A stretch of DNA of 64,000 bases from Tindallia sp. MSAO_Bac2 (GTDB taxonomy: Bacteria > Bacillota > Clostridia > Peptostreptococcales > Tindalliaceae): the NCBI GenBank assembly GCA_003838145.1, contig QYZZ01000122.1:34319-98318 (forward strand), read 5' to 3'. The notes below the pieces were generated by a model that was not told the DNA's origin, did not search any database, and saw only the letters and a list, made by a program, of their open reading frames with translations. Made by a program: the position numbers and the translations under genes. Of this stretch, positions 29,405 to 38,789 are shown piece by piece (within the stretch, counting starts at the first letter, position 1; every line of letters starts with the position of its first letter).

Positions 29405-30124
29405 TTACAATTTCCATAAGGCTTTCCATAAAAATTGTGGAAGTACTGCCATCCTCTTAATACGCCAAGGTTCCTTCAATAGTCTGTAAAGCCACTCAAG
29501 ACCTATTCTCTGAAATGCTGCAGGAGCCCTCTTCACCTTCCCTGCATATACATCCAAGCTTCCGCCAATTCCCATTACAATTTTACAAGGTAAGCGGTGA
29601 CGGTTATCGTGTATCCATATTTCCTGCCTGGGAAACCCCAGGCCTACCAGCAACACGTCAGGGCTGGCATTATGTATCGTCTTCAAGATTCGATCCGTTT
29701 CGCTGTCAGAAAAATAGCCGTGATGGCTTCCTGCGATACCAATCCCTTTATGCATGTCTCTAATTTTGTCCGCTGCCTCGGAGGCAACCCCAGGCTTCCC
29801 ACCTAATAAAAAAACTTTCTGTTTTTTTTCATTGGAAACATTTAGAATTTGTTCCATCGTGTCAATCCCTGTAACACGTTGCATGAGACCTTTTTTTTTG
29901 ACTTTCGAAACAATTATCAGCCCTATGCCATCAGGAATCACCAGGTCTGAGCGTTTCAACGCTTCCATGAGTTTTGTATTCTTTTGCGCTTCCATTACCA
30001 TCTCCGGGTTTGGAGTCATGATTGATTGTGTTTCATGGCTTTTCAAGTAGTCCTCTATCAGTCTTTTTACTTCCCCTTCGTCCACTGGGTGTATTGGTAC
30101 CCCCATTATATCAATAGGTTTCAT
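29405..30124 (-). CDS. WecG/TagA/CpsF family glycosyltransferase
   Basis: 239 aa; TPNPEMVMEAQKNTKLMEALKRSDLVIPDGIGLI...LLVGLGFPRQEIWIHDNRHRLPCKIVMGIGGSLDVYAGKVKRAP. Confidence 0.96.
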   Translation of the reverse strand: MKPIDIMGVPIHPVDEGEVKRLIEDYLKSHETQSIMTPNPEMVMEAQKNTKLMEALKRSDLVIPDGIGLIIVSKVKKKGLMQRVTGIDTMEQILNVSNEKKQKVFLLGGKPGVASEAADKIRDMHKGIGIAGSHHGYFSDSETDRILKTIHNASPDVLLVGLGFPRQEIWIHDNRHRLPCKIVMGIGGSLDVYAGKVKRAPAAFQRIGLEWLYRLLKEPWRIKRMAVLPQFLWKALWKL

Positions 30125-30169
30125 GAGTATTACTCCTAACTGAAACTTTTCTGTTCACTGCCTGCATTG

Positions 30170-31666
30170 TTATTCCATAAAATCATGAACGCTATTATTC
30201 AGCATCCATTTCATTTTGTTTTCCATAAGAACGTCTAAACTTTTTCCTCTTGCTCCATATACTTCTTTAACGGAATTCTGAAGCAGGAATAAATCGTTAT
30301 ACGTCAAATAATCGTAATCGATGAAACCCATATTTCCAGATGGAAGCAATGCATATTCTAAATTATTATTGTCTTTAATCCAAATGTCTGTCGTTAATAT
30401 AATCCCATTCAATTTATATTCCGCAAATTCTAAATACCTGGCGTCCTGCTCTTCCAGAAACAACTGAAAGAAAACATGTGCCGCAAATGCATGATGATTT
30501 AAGGATACATGGGTGACTCTTTCTGTATTCTTGTCAGCATAATCCCATACCAGCCATCCTTTAGTATCTTCTGGAAACCCAGCACTTGCTTCACTTAGTT
30601 CTATCGTTCTGAAAGGCATTTTATTGTTCAGAACACGAACATCATTCTCGTCGCGAGATACTTCAAAATGTCTGGAAGACCCATGTTTCATGTAATAGTC
30701 AGCCAGCCGCAGGTAGGACTGTCGATATGCGGGAATTCCGTACTTTCTGTATCCCTCCAGAAAAGTCAGCATCATATCTGCATTGAATCTGGTGTCAAAA
30801 AATCCGGCACTAATGTCGTAGTCTTGTTTCAACCACGAGCTTTCAGGTAAAGTTGGTAAATACTGATTATCTCCAAGCTGCTCCATTGAAAGGTGAAGTA
30901 AAGCATTGCCTAATATGGTATCTAAACGCCCTTGCCCTTTTCTTATGTTATGATGGGCCATATACGCACTGGGAATTAACCAGTAGGAATTATCTGATGT
31001 GGGACTGTACGTGCTTGGACTCTGGTAGTAGTATCCTTCGTATCCAATTCTTGCAAAATAGTCGAAATCTCTTTTTTCCCATACCTTTCTCTCGGTTTCC
31101 GATTCAAAATTTACAAGCTGATGTTCTGACCCGACGCCCCACAAAATACCAAAAGCATCTTTTATCATCTTGTAGCGGTATTGAACCATCCACCCTCCAT
31201 CGACTTGTTTAATGGATATAGGTGTCTGATGGACTGATTCGATAGTTCCTTTCCCCAGGTCTTTATATACATATCCCTGGCCTAAAAGATACGCATAAGA
31301 CTCTGTTTCTAGAAAGAGAGCTCTTCCTTCCGGCTGCACTCCTTCCTTTAAGGGCATTTCTATGAGTTTTCCTGCTTCGTCAACATATGTAAGAGTTCCT
31401 TCTTCTCCCGGAACCATAAACTCCGTGAAGTAAATACCGTCATTATTCATAAAGGATATTTTTCGGACATAAAAACGGCCTTCTTGCGGAATAGAAATTG
31501 TTTTTTGCCTCATTTCAAACTGATTATTTGTGTAACTTTCGTAATTACTGTTAACACTTATTCTATTGTCCTCCAAAGCTTCTACCGTCACAAGAGACAT
31601 AAGGGTCAATATAAAGCCAGTTATTAAGCTTATCACACAAACGAATCGATTGTTCATTTTGCTCAT
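30170..31666 (-). CDS. Secreted protein of unknown function, possibly glucuronyl C5-epimerase-like alpha/alpha fold
   Basis: 498 aa; signal peptide, aromatic-rich body, SLNHHAFAAHVFFQLFLEEQDARYLEFAEYKL; in a polysaccharide cluster. Family call tentative. Confidence 0.6.
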   Translation of the reverse strand: MSKMNNRFVCVISLITGFILTLMSLVTVEALEDNRISVNSNYESYTNNQFEMRQKTISIPQEGRFYVRKISFMNNDGIYFTEFMVPGEEGTLTYVDEAGKLIEMPLKEGVQPEGRALFLETESYAYLLGQGYVYKDLGKGTIESVHQTPISIKQVDGGWMVQYRYKMIKDAFGILWGVGSEHQLVNFESETERKVWEKRDFDYFARIGYEGYYYQSPSTYSPTSDNSYWLIPSAYMAHHNIRKGQGRLDTILGNALLHLSMEQLGDNQYLPTLPESSWLKQDYDISAGFFDTRFNADMMLTFLEGYRKYGIPAYRQSYLRLADYYMKHGSSRHFEVSRDENDVRVLNNKMPFRTIELSEASAGFPEDTKGWLVWDYADKNTERVTHVSLNHHAFAAHVFFQLFLEEQDARYLEFAEYKLNGIILTTDIWIKDNNNLEYALLPSGNMGFIDYDYLTYNDLFLLQNSVKEVYGARGKSLDVLMENKMKWMLNNSVHDFME

Positions 31667-31716
31667 CCCTTCAGTACATATGTTTATCCGATGACTACCA
31701 CCACTAAGAATTCTGT

Positions 31717-32739
31717 TTATTGCTCTATCAATCTTTTTAGTTGTTTTTCATTTTCAAGCGCTAATTGACTAATACGCTGATTGGCCTGTTTAAGTGCTCT
31801 TTCGCGCTCTTCATACTCAATTTCAAGTGTTTCAAAGTTACTAAGGAGCAAATTCTCATTTATTTTGTGTACAGGCCCCGCATTAATTTGCCCGCTAATT
31901 TTAGTGAAAGAATCAATCTTTGGATCATACGAAATGCTTAAAAAGGGAGTATCGCGAATACCTGCCCATATTAAAGCATGCAATCTCATGCCAATCATGC
32001 AGTAATATTCAGCATCACTATTGAGATAGTTTTGCATCGTTACATCTAAGAATGTATAATCGCCTAGTTTTTTCAGTTCAATATCATCGTGCCCTTTCTG
32101 CATTGAAACAAGCGCAATGTTGTAACCTTTTTCTTCGATTTTTTTCAAAAATGACTTCATGGAACTATGAAATCTTTCGTCCAAGTGCCACGGCCGTATA
32201 TTTATCAAGACAGTTTTACTTTTCTGTTTGTTTTTCTTTTGGTATCCATAATAGACCAAGTCCGCCGCAAGAACCGGATTTTTTGCTCCTCTATTCACAA
32301 CCTCATCCATTGTATCTTCATCCCTCGCCAAAAATAAATCAACTTTTCTTAACAAGTACGAAGTTGCTTTCTGATAAAAGGCTCCTTTTATAGGACCAAT
32401 TCCATTACCCATCATAACGACTTTCTTTCTCATCGCCTTAGCACACAACAAAATGGTTATGTAGTAAATAATTGACCTATTACTGGTAACGTTTTGAAGT
32501 ATACTACCGCCACCACCAATTACCACATCGCTTTTAAACATGGTTTCAAACAATCCCATGAAATCATTTCGACTAACCGCATGAATGCCATGCAGGTCTT
32601 CTGTATTGGTCTGGCTGTAAGAAAGTGAAGTAATCTCACAATCAGGGTCTACTTTATGGATAATTTGAATGGTTTGCTTTAGAAGAAGTTCATCGCCAAG
32701 ATTGTCAAACCCAAAATAGCCCAGTACGAAATATTTCAT
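31717..32739 (-). CDS. csaB: Polysaccharide pyruvyl transferase, CsaB-like
   Basis: 340 aa; YFGFDNLGDELLLKQTIQII, VIGGGGSILQNVTS, MGNGIGPIKG, MRLHALIWAGIRDTPFLSISYDPKIDSF. Confidence 0.93.
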   Translation of the reverse strand: MKYFVLGYFGFDNLGDELLLKQTIQIIHKVDPDCEITSLSYSQTNTEDLHGIHAVSRNDFMGLFETMFKSDVVIGGGGSILQNVTSNRSIIYYITILLCAKAMRKKVVMMGNGIGPIKGAFYQKATSYLLRKVDLFLARDEDTMDEVVNRGAKNPVLAADLVYYGYQKKNKQKSKTVLINIRPWHLDERFHSSMKSFLKKIEEKGYNIALVSMQKGHDDIELKKLGDYTFLDVTMQNYLNSDAEYYCMIGMRLHALIWAGIRDTPFLSISYDPKIDSFTKISGQINAGPVHKINENLLLSNFETLEIEYEERERALKQANQRISQLALENEKQLKRLIEQ

Positions 32740-32751
32740 ACAATCACCTTT

Positions 32752-34197
32752 CTATTCATAGCTAAGTGCCAGTGCAACAAATCCCCAAAAGTACGCCAAC
32801 ATCATGGGGACTTCAAAAACATTTTCAACGGCATTCTGTAGTATCACAGCAACAATTCCTACCGCAATTCCTACAAGCAGTAACATGTTTTTCTTGCATG
32901 CCTGAGACTCCATTATACGTATAATCTTATAAAGAGAGTTTGCCCAAAGAAAAAATAAGTATAGTAATCCTGTAAGGCCCATCTCAACAAGTGTTTTTAA
33001 ATAGTAGCTGTCTACGTAAAACGGCGTTAAGTTGTAATGAGTCGCTACCGCACCACCAAACCTACCTAATCCCCTCCCCATTAAGGGGTTTTCCTGGAAT
33101 AATTCTAAGGCATGCTGGTACCTAAGTACCCTCCCACCTACTTGTGACCGTTCAAAGTATTCTGGCGTGAACAGATAAAAAATTCTATCGGCGACGCTCC
33201 TGAAAGTAACGAGCATTAAGCCGAGCAAGACAATGAAGTATTTAATAGTTTTTGGATAGTACCATATCAAAAACAGACCAAATGCTCCGATAAGAGCCAG
33301 ATATGCCTGCCTTGAATATGTAAATAACAGCCCTACAAACATCAGTATCGTTGTAAGTGCACTAATGAATCGGAATTCTTTCTTTTCTTCCACAAGCGCC
33401 AATGCCATCATGAGCGGAATAAACAGAATAAAAACAGCTGCAAGGATATTTGGGCTTCCAATAATAGAAAATACTCTTATCGTTACTGCTTCTGTACTGT
33501 CAACCCAATTTCCAGGCATAGGAACCCGGGCTAATACCTGGTATAACGAGTGCAATCCCAGGAACAAGCCTTGAAAAATAATGGTTTTATATACCAGATG
33601 TCTATTATCTTGTCTAATAAGTCCCCTCAAAACAAAGTACCAAAGCATATGCTGATACACCGCTCTATAGCCGTCAATAGCTACATTCATTTCAGGAGAA
33701 ACGAAAAAAAACAATCCAATTCCCAGTAGCATAAATAGAACGATAAGGTGATCTATTTCGTTATACCTGGCTTTCTCTTTATTCGCAAAAAGTGGTCTAA
33801 GGGCGAAATACATGAAAAAACTCAACAGCGCAAGTTCGTCCCATAAATTAGAGATCATTGATAGTGCTGAAAAATTTCTGAATCCGTAGTCTAAAAACAA
33901 ATAACAAAAAGGGACGATCACTAAGTAATTATCGATTGTTCGAAATGCTTTCAATAATATATTTGATGAAAACAAGGCACTCTTTTTCCCATGTCCGGAT
34001 AAAAAGTCACACCACTTATGAAAGCCTTTCAGAATAAAAGAAAACAATAAAAAAGACATGCTTCCCTGAATGAAGGTGATCTTTACACTTCTATCAGAAT
34101 TAATTTTTCGATGTAAATAGTCCAGTCCCGGGTCTATTTTTGCATTGAGAAACAAATAAAGTCTCCACAACTGACTCTCTTTAATCATTTTCATCAT
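32752..34197 (-). CDS. O-antigen ligase / Wzy-type polymerase family membrane protein
   Basis: 481 aa polytopic; LFTYSRQAYLALIGAFGLFLIW...ALELFQENPLMGRGLGRFGG. Confidence 0.9.
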   Translation of the reverse strand: MMKMIKESQLWRLYLFLNAKIDPGLDYLHRKINSDRSVKITFIQGSMSFLLFSFILKGFHKWCDFLSGHGKKSALFSSNILLKAFRTIDNYLVIVPFCYLFLDYGFRNFSALSMISNLWDELALLSFFMYFALRPLFANKEKARYNEIDHLIVLFMLLGIGLFFFVSPEMNVAIDGYRAVYQHMLWYFVLRGLIRQDNRHLVYKTIIFQGLFLGLHSLYQVLARVPMPGNWVDSTEAVTIRVFSIIGSPNILAAVFILFIPLMMALALVEEKKEFRFISALTTILMFVGLLFTYSRQAYLALIGAFGLFLIWYYPKTIKYFIVLLGLMLVTFRSVADRIFYLFTPEYFERSQVGGRVLRYQHALELFQENPLMGRGLGRFGGAVATHYNLTPFYVDSYYLKTLVEMGLTGLLYLFFLWANSLYKIIRIMESQACKKNMLLLVGIAVGIVAVILQNAVENVFEVPMMLAYFWGFVALALSYE

Positions 34198-34687
34198 TCA
34201 CCTGCTCAACGCTCAAAATTCTGGTGCTGAATTTATACAGCTCCGACTCCAAAATCAACATCATCCCTGACCTAACTTCCTGTGTACCCAATTCGTAGTC
34301 CAGTCCTTTAATTTGAACATTCGCTTCAATTTCAACCTTTGCCTTTTGTTTCACCAAGTCCATGGAAAGAAAGTCTCTTCCAATATCTTTTCGCAAGTAG
34401 CCAATATCCAAATAGTGATCTTCAAAGTCTGCAATTTCAACATTCGTTACTGTAGCGTCCAACATTTGCTTTGCCTCAGATAATTGGTCTCCAACTTTTA
34501 TATGCTCCAGCATTCCTGCTTCTGGTGCATAGACTTCAGCCTGGATTATCACAGACTTTTCTTCAGCGCGCCATGCTCCTCTTCCAATATTACCATCTGT
34601 TATTTTATATGCAATTCCCGCAACAACAAAAACAGCAAGGATCAGCACAAAAAAGTCCACTATTTTAAATACCTTATTTTTTTTCAT
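34181..34687 (-). CDS. DUF4330 family membrane-anchored protein
   Basis: N-terminal TM then VGDQLSEAKQMLDATVTNVEI...; ATG at 34687 (MKKNKVFK) preferred to track start 34723. Confidence 0.8.
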   Translation of the reverse strand: MKKNKVFKIVDFFVLILAVFVVAGIAYKITDGNIGRGAWRAEEKSVIIQAEVYAPEAGMLEHIKVGDQLSEAKQMLDATVTNVEIADFEDHYLDIGYLRKDIGRDFLSMDLVKQKAKVEIEANVQIKGLDYELGTQEVRSGMMLILESELYKFSTRILSVEQVNDEND

Positions 34688-34700
34688 GCTTTTATCTCCT

Positions 34701-35174
34701 TTACTCAATGATTTCCATTGCAATGATGTATCCCTTTAACACAGCGTCCACTGTTTTTATATAGTAAGAGCTTCCTACCTTCAATTCTTGACTGGCCTGT
34801 TCAATATAAGAAGCATAACGATTTGCAATCAATTCAAAGGTGATTTCAATATCCACAAGGTCATCACTAACGACTTTGACAAGTTCACCTGATTCTATTT
34901 TATACCCTTCTACAGGCTCAGAATTAATTGCGACTATTTCCCCTTTCTGCTCTCTTCCTGCAGCCAATGGAGCGTCTCCAATCCGGTAAGAATCAAGAAC
35001 TTCCTTGGGTACAGCAAAAGCTTTCGCAGTGAGTAATACTGGTATCTCTTCGGATATACTTCCTGCTACATTTGTGCGTTGAAGAATCATGTTCCTTCCA
35101 AAGAAACCAATTGCTGCTGCTAAAACCAAAAGTATAACAGCGCCATCAACCCAGTTCAGTTTTCCCACTTTCAT
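34701..35174 (-). CDS. DUF4330 family membrane-anchored protein
   Basis: 157 aa; MKVGKLNWVDGAVILLVLAAAIGFFGRN..., same architecture as the next gene. Confidence 0.8.
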   Translation of the reverse strand: MKVGKLNWVDGAVILLVLAAAIGFFGRNMILQRTNVAGSISEEIPVLLTAKAFAVPKEVLDSYRIGDAPLAAGREQKGEIVAINSEPVEGYKIESGELVKVVSDDLVDIEITFELIANRYASYIEQASQELKVGSSYYIKTVDAVLKGYIIAMEIIE

Positions 35175-35176
35175 TT

Positions 35177-36310
35177 CTAAGCTCCTATCTCTGTTAAAAT
35201 TTTTTTATATATGTTTTCATACTTTGCTGCCATGACATCACTTGTATAGTTATCCTTTATACGTCGATACAGAGCTTGCCCATATTCTTTTCGCAAGTCT
35301 TCATTTTCGGCCATTTTTTTAATGCCCGCAGCAAATGCCTCGCTATCACCTACCGGCACTTTCACTCCCTGTATTCCATCGTCAATCAAATCTTTCATTC
35401 CGCTGACATCAGTACATACTACAGGCTTCTTAAGGTATCCTGCTTCTAAGACAGAAAATGACAAGCCTTCACTGTATGAGGCCAGTAAGTTGACATCTAT
35501 TGAATGATAAAACGAGTAGATGTCCTCCGTAAATCCAATGAAGATGATTTTATCTGATAGACTTAATTCATTAACTCTTTGTTTGTACTCATCTACTAAT
35601 TTTTTCTCGCCGGTGCCAGCAACGATAATCATAATTTGCTCATTTTTCAGTAATGTTGCCGCTTCAATGACTACGTCAATGCCTTTCACCGGATGAATTC
35701 TGGCAGCAAGGCCCAAAATAAGATTATTTTCAGGATTAATGCCAGCTTCTTTCAGAAATTCAGGGTTTTGTTTTTTGTCATCCATTAAAGAAGTGTCCAA
35801 TCCGTTGGGAATAAAGGTGCATCTTTCAGGATTAACTCCATCGTTAATAATCACTTCCTTAAACTGTTCAGATACAGTTACGAAATATGAAATGCGCGAA
35901 AAGGTTCTTTTGAAAATCTGCAGTGCAATTTTTTCTTTTAACCATTGTGTTTGATACTCATAACGATAGTCTGAATGTATTGTTGTGATTGTTTGCTTTT
36001 TAAGACCAGCCAAGGCTGCCAAAAGCATCGGCTTTAATCCATGGACATGGATTATCCATCTGTCCGAAAATTCATTCCTGATAAATCGAATGAACTTAAG
36101 CCATTGAAGGATACTTATATTCAAAACTTTTACTTCTATCCCCAATTCATTACAAGTTGTTGATATTCTTCCCGAGCCAATGCTCACCACAAAAACGCGA
36201 TGGTTTTGGTTTTGAGCTTTTATCAAAGCACTTACCTGAGTTGTCGCGCCTCCATAATCATTTCCATTCACAATGTGCAAAATATTCATATAATCACCGT
36301 ATCTTTTCAA
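35177..36310 (-). CDS. Glycosyltransferase family 4 (GT4-like)
   Basis: 377 aa; NDYGGATTQVSALIKAQNQNHRVFVVSIGSG...LLASYSEGLSFSVLEAGYLKKPVVCTDVSG. Confidence 0.93.
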   Translation of the reverse strand: MKRYGDYMNILHIVNGNDYGGATTQVSALIKAQNQNHRVFVVSIGSGRISTTCNELGIEVKVLNISILQWLKFIRFIRNEFSDRWIIHVHGLKPMLLAALAGLKKQTITTIHSDYRYEYQTQWLKEKIALQIFKRTFSRISYFVTVSEQFKEVIINDGVNPERCTFIPNGLDTSLMDDKKQNPEFLKEAGINPENNLILGLAARIHPVKGIDVVIEAATLLKNEQIMIIVAGTGEKKLVDEYKQRVNELSLSDKIIFIGFTEDIYSFYHSIDVNLLASYSEGLSFSVLEAGYLKKPVVCTDVSGMKDLIDDGIQGVKVPVGDSEAFAAGIKKMAENEDLRKEYGQALYRRIKDNYTSDVMAAKYENIYKKILTEIGA

Positions 36311-37541
36311 AACATTGGATTAGTTGCTTTGTCTGCGACTCTCTGCTATATGTCCTGATAGCTTCTTCCTTCGGATGATATATTATCTGATTTTCTTTCC
36401 AGCCTTCGTAAAGCTTTCGGACAGCATTTTTTATTCCAGGAACATCCTCAGCATCCACAACAGCTCCCGTGCCAGTTTCATATATAACTGACGCTGCAGC
36501 TCCATCTATCGGGACTGTAGCCAGTATTGGAACGCCCATTTTTAAGTATTCAAAAATCTTCCCAGTATAAAAATTTTTTTCTCTCTCAATTAACAATAGT
36601 GCATTAGCATAGCCAACACTTTCCAGAAGTTGGTCGTGAGGCATATATTCCTTTACAGTCATCATGCCATGCAAGTTAAAATCTTCGATGTATCGATTCA
36701 TTCTCTTTTGATTGTAATGACCAATAAACTCAATTTCCATCGTTTCTGGAGTAACAACGAGTTCACTGTGCAGCTCTTTGATTGCTTCAAAAAAATAGTC
36801 GGGAATCCTGCGGCCGTAAAGAGAACCTACATAGATTATTTTGAATTTACTATTGTTTTGATTTTTTAGCTGATACAGTTGAAAATCTTCTTCATCGTAT
36901 CCATTTGGAATGTATGTGGATTTGTTTTCCAGTTCTGGTACGTCATCAATAAAGTTTTCCAGCATGAAGGGCGTATTCGTAATCAGATAGTCACAGTTTC
37001 CAAGAACGGCTCTCTCCATTTTTTTTTCGATAAACCATCGGGCTTTTTTGTGCCATTGCGACTTATGATATGGATTGTTGGTCCATTCATCCCGAAAGTC
37101 GACTATCCATTTAATATTGCTGCATCTGGTTTTTGCATATAACCCTATCAGGTGGTCGCTGTAAGGGTAAGAAGTCGTATAGACCCACTCAATGTTTTCT
37201 TTGTTAATAATATCCAGTATTCTTTGGCGATGCTTTCGATACCAAAAAGTATCTGCGTCTGGTATAAACAGGCGAGTGGCAATAATATTTTTTATACGCC
37301 CTAATAACCCTTTTCCATTTACCCAGTCATGTCCTGGCAAGTCATAACGGGAATACTCCCCTAAGTCTTGCAGCAGTGAGTAATCTTTGAGACCCCCTTG
37401 GTATTCCTTCGTAATCACGACCGGATGATAGCCTTGCCTGGATAAGTATTTGACGAACTTTGCTGTGCGCTGCACACCTGGGCCTCCCATAGGCGGGAAT
37501 TCTGCAGCAATCACAAGTATCTTCTTCAACGTTTGCCACAT
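36294..37541 (-). CDS. Glycosyltransferase (GT4-like)
   Basis: 415 aa; AAEFPPMGGPGVQRTAKFVKYLSRQGYHPVVIT...YIPNGYDEEDF...EYLKMGVPILATVP. Confidence 0.92.
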   Translation of the reverse strand: MWQTLKKILVIAAEFPPMGGPGVQRTAKFVKYLSRQGYHPVVITKEYQGGLKDYSLLQDLGEYSRYDLPGHDWVNGKGLLGRIKNIIATRLFIPDADTFWYRKHRQRILDIINKENIEWVYTTSYPYSDHLIGLYAKTRCSNIKWIVDFRDEWTNNPYHKSQWHKKARWFIEKKMERAVLGNCDYLITNTPFMLENFIDDVPELENKSTYIPNGYDEEDFQLYQLKNQNNSKFKIIYVGSLYGRRIPDYFFEAIKELHSELVVTPETMEIEFIGHYNQKRMNRYIEDFNLHGMMTVKEYMPHDQLLESVGYANALLLIEREKNFYTGKIFEYLKMGVPILATVPIDGAAASVIYETGTGAVVDAEDVPGIKNAVRKLYEGWKENQIIYHPKEEAIRTYSRESQTKQLIQCFEKIR

Positions 37542-38788
37542 CCCAACAGTGTATAGTGAAATCGGGAATCTTCTCCAATCAGATTTTTCCAGCTTCCTCT
37601 GGTATCCAGTATGTTTTTTTGTCTCATAAGTTTGTGCATTGCTTCAAAGTCTACATTAAGATATTGCTTATGGTTTACGCCAAGCACAACAAGGTCCGCA
37701 TGACTTATTACTGTATTTATGTCAACGTTATACTCTTTAATAAAGGGATCATGGATAGCAATTTCATAATTTGCCTCGTCCTTTTTTAGCATATCAATCA
37801 GCTTAAGAATAGGACTTTCACGCAAATCTCCCACGTCTGGCTTGTATGTAATTCCCAAAACAGCTACTTTCCCTTTTTTGCCTACACTTTTTACCACTTT
37901 TTCAAAAACATGTGCCGGCATACTATCGTTAATAACTCTGGATTGATGTATCAAGGGCGATTTTTCCGGCTCTTTTTCATGTATAAACCAGGGATCCACA
38001 GCGATGCAATGTCCTCCTACTCCCGGTCCAGGCATGTGAATATTGACTCGTTGATGCTGATTAGATAACTCTCGCACTTCCCAAGCATCAATCCCCTGAC
38101 TTTCACATATCACAGCCAGTTCATTTGCAAGAGCAATGTTTACGTCTCTATATGTGTTTTCCATTAATTTACACATCTCTGCGGTTCTTGAATCAGTAAT
38201 AAACATTTCTCCCTTTACGAAGCTCCTGAACAAATCCCTGACCATTTCCGATGATTGGAGATTAATACCTCCGATAATTCTATTATTCTCAACAAGTTCT
38301 TCAAGAATTTTTCCTGGAATGACACGTTCTGGAGAATGGGCAACAAAAACATCTTCACCAATATTGAGACCCGACTTCTCTAAAATCGGAACTATACATT
38401 CCTCAACCGTTCCTGGCGGCGAAGTCGATTCCAAGACTACCAGGTTCCCTTTTTTAACTACATCTTTGATGCTGTTTGCAGCGGCAACGACATAACTAAG
38501 ATCTGCCTTTTTATCTTTTGTTATAGGCGTAGGCACAGCAATGCTAAAAACGTCGGCTTCTTCAATGGTCGTGGAACCTCTTAGGTTACCTTTTTCCACT
38601 TCCGACCTTACAAGTTCGTCTAAATGTGGCTCACTGATGGTAATTCTCCCCTGGTTCAACTCACTTACAACAAACTCATCCAAGTCATATCCCACCACTT
38701 CATATCCACTGTTAGCTAGAATAGCCGCCGTAGGAAGTCCAATGTATCCAACTCCAATGACACAAATTTTTTTAAATTGTCTGCTCAT
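37526..38788 (-). CDS. Nucleotide sugar dehydrogenase (UDP-N-acetyl-D-mannosamine dehydrogenase-like)
   Basis: 420 aa; CVIGVGYIGLPTAAILANSGYEVVGYD, STSPPGTVEECIVPILEKSG, GPGVGGHCIAVDPWF. Confidence 0.93.
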   Translation of the reverse strand: MSRQFKKICVIGVGYIGLPTAAILANSGYEVVGYDLDEFVVSELNQGRITISEPHLDELVRSEVEKGNLRGSTTIEEADVFSIAVPTPITKDKKADLSYVVAAANSIKDVVKKGNLVVLESTSPPGTVEECIVPILEKSGLNIGEDVFVAHSPERVIPGKILEELVENNRIIGGINLQSSEMVRDLFRSFVKGEMFITDSRTAEMCKLMENTYRDVNIALANELAVICESQGIDAWEVRELSNQHQRVNIHMPGPGVGGHCIAVDPWFIHEKEPEKSPLIHQSRVINDSMPAHVFEKVVKSVGKKGKVAVLGITYKPDVGDLRESPILKLIDMLKKDEANYEIAIHDPFIKEYNVDINTVISHADLVVLGVNHKQYLNVDFEAMHKLMRQKNILDTRGSWKNLIGEDSRFHYTLLGCGKR

Positions 38789-38789
38789 T

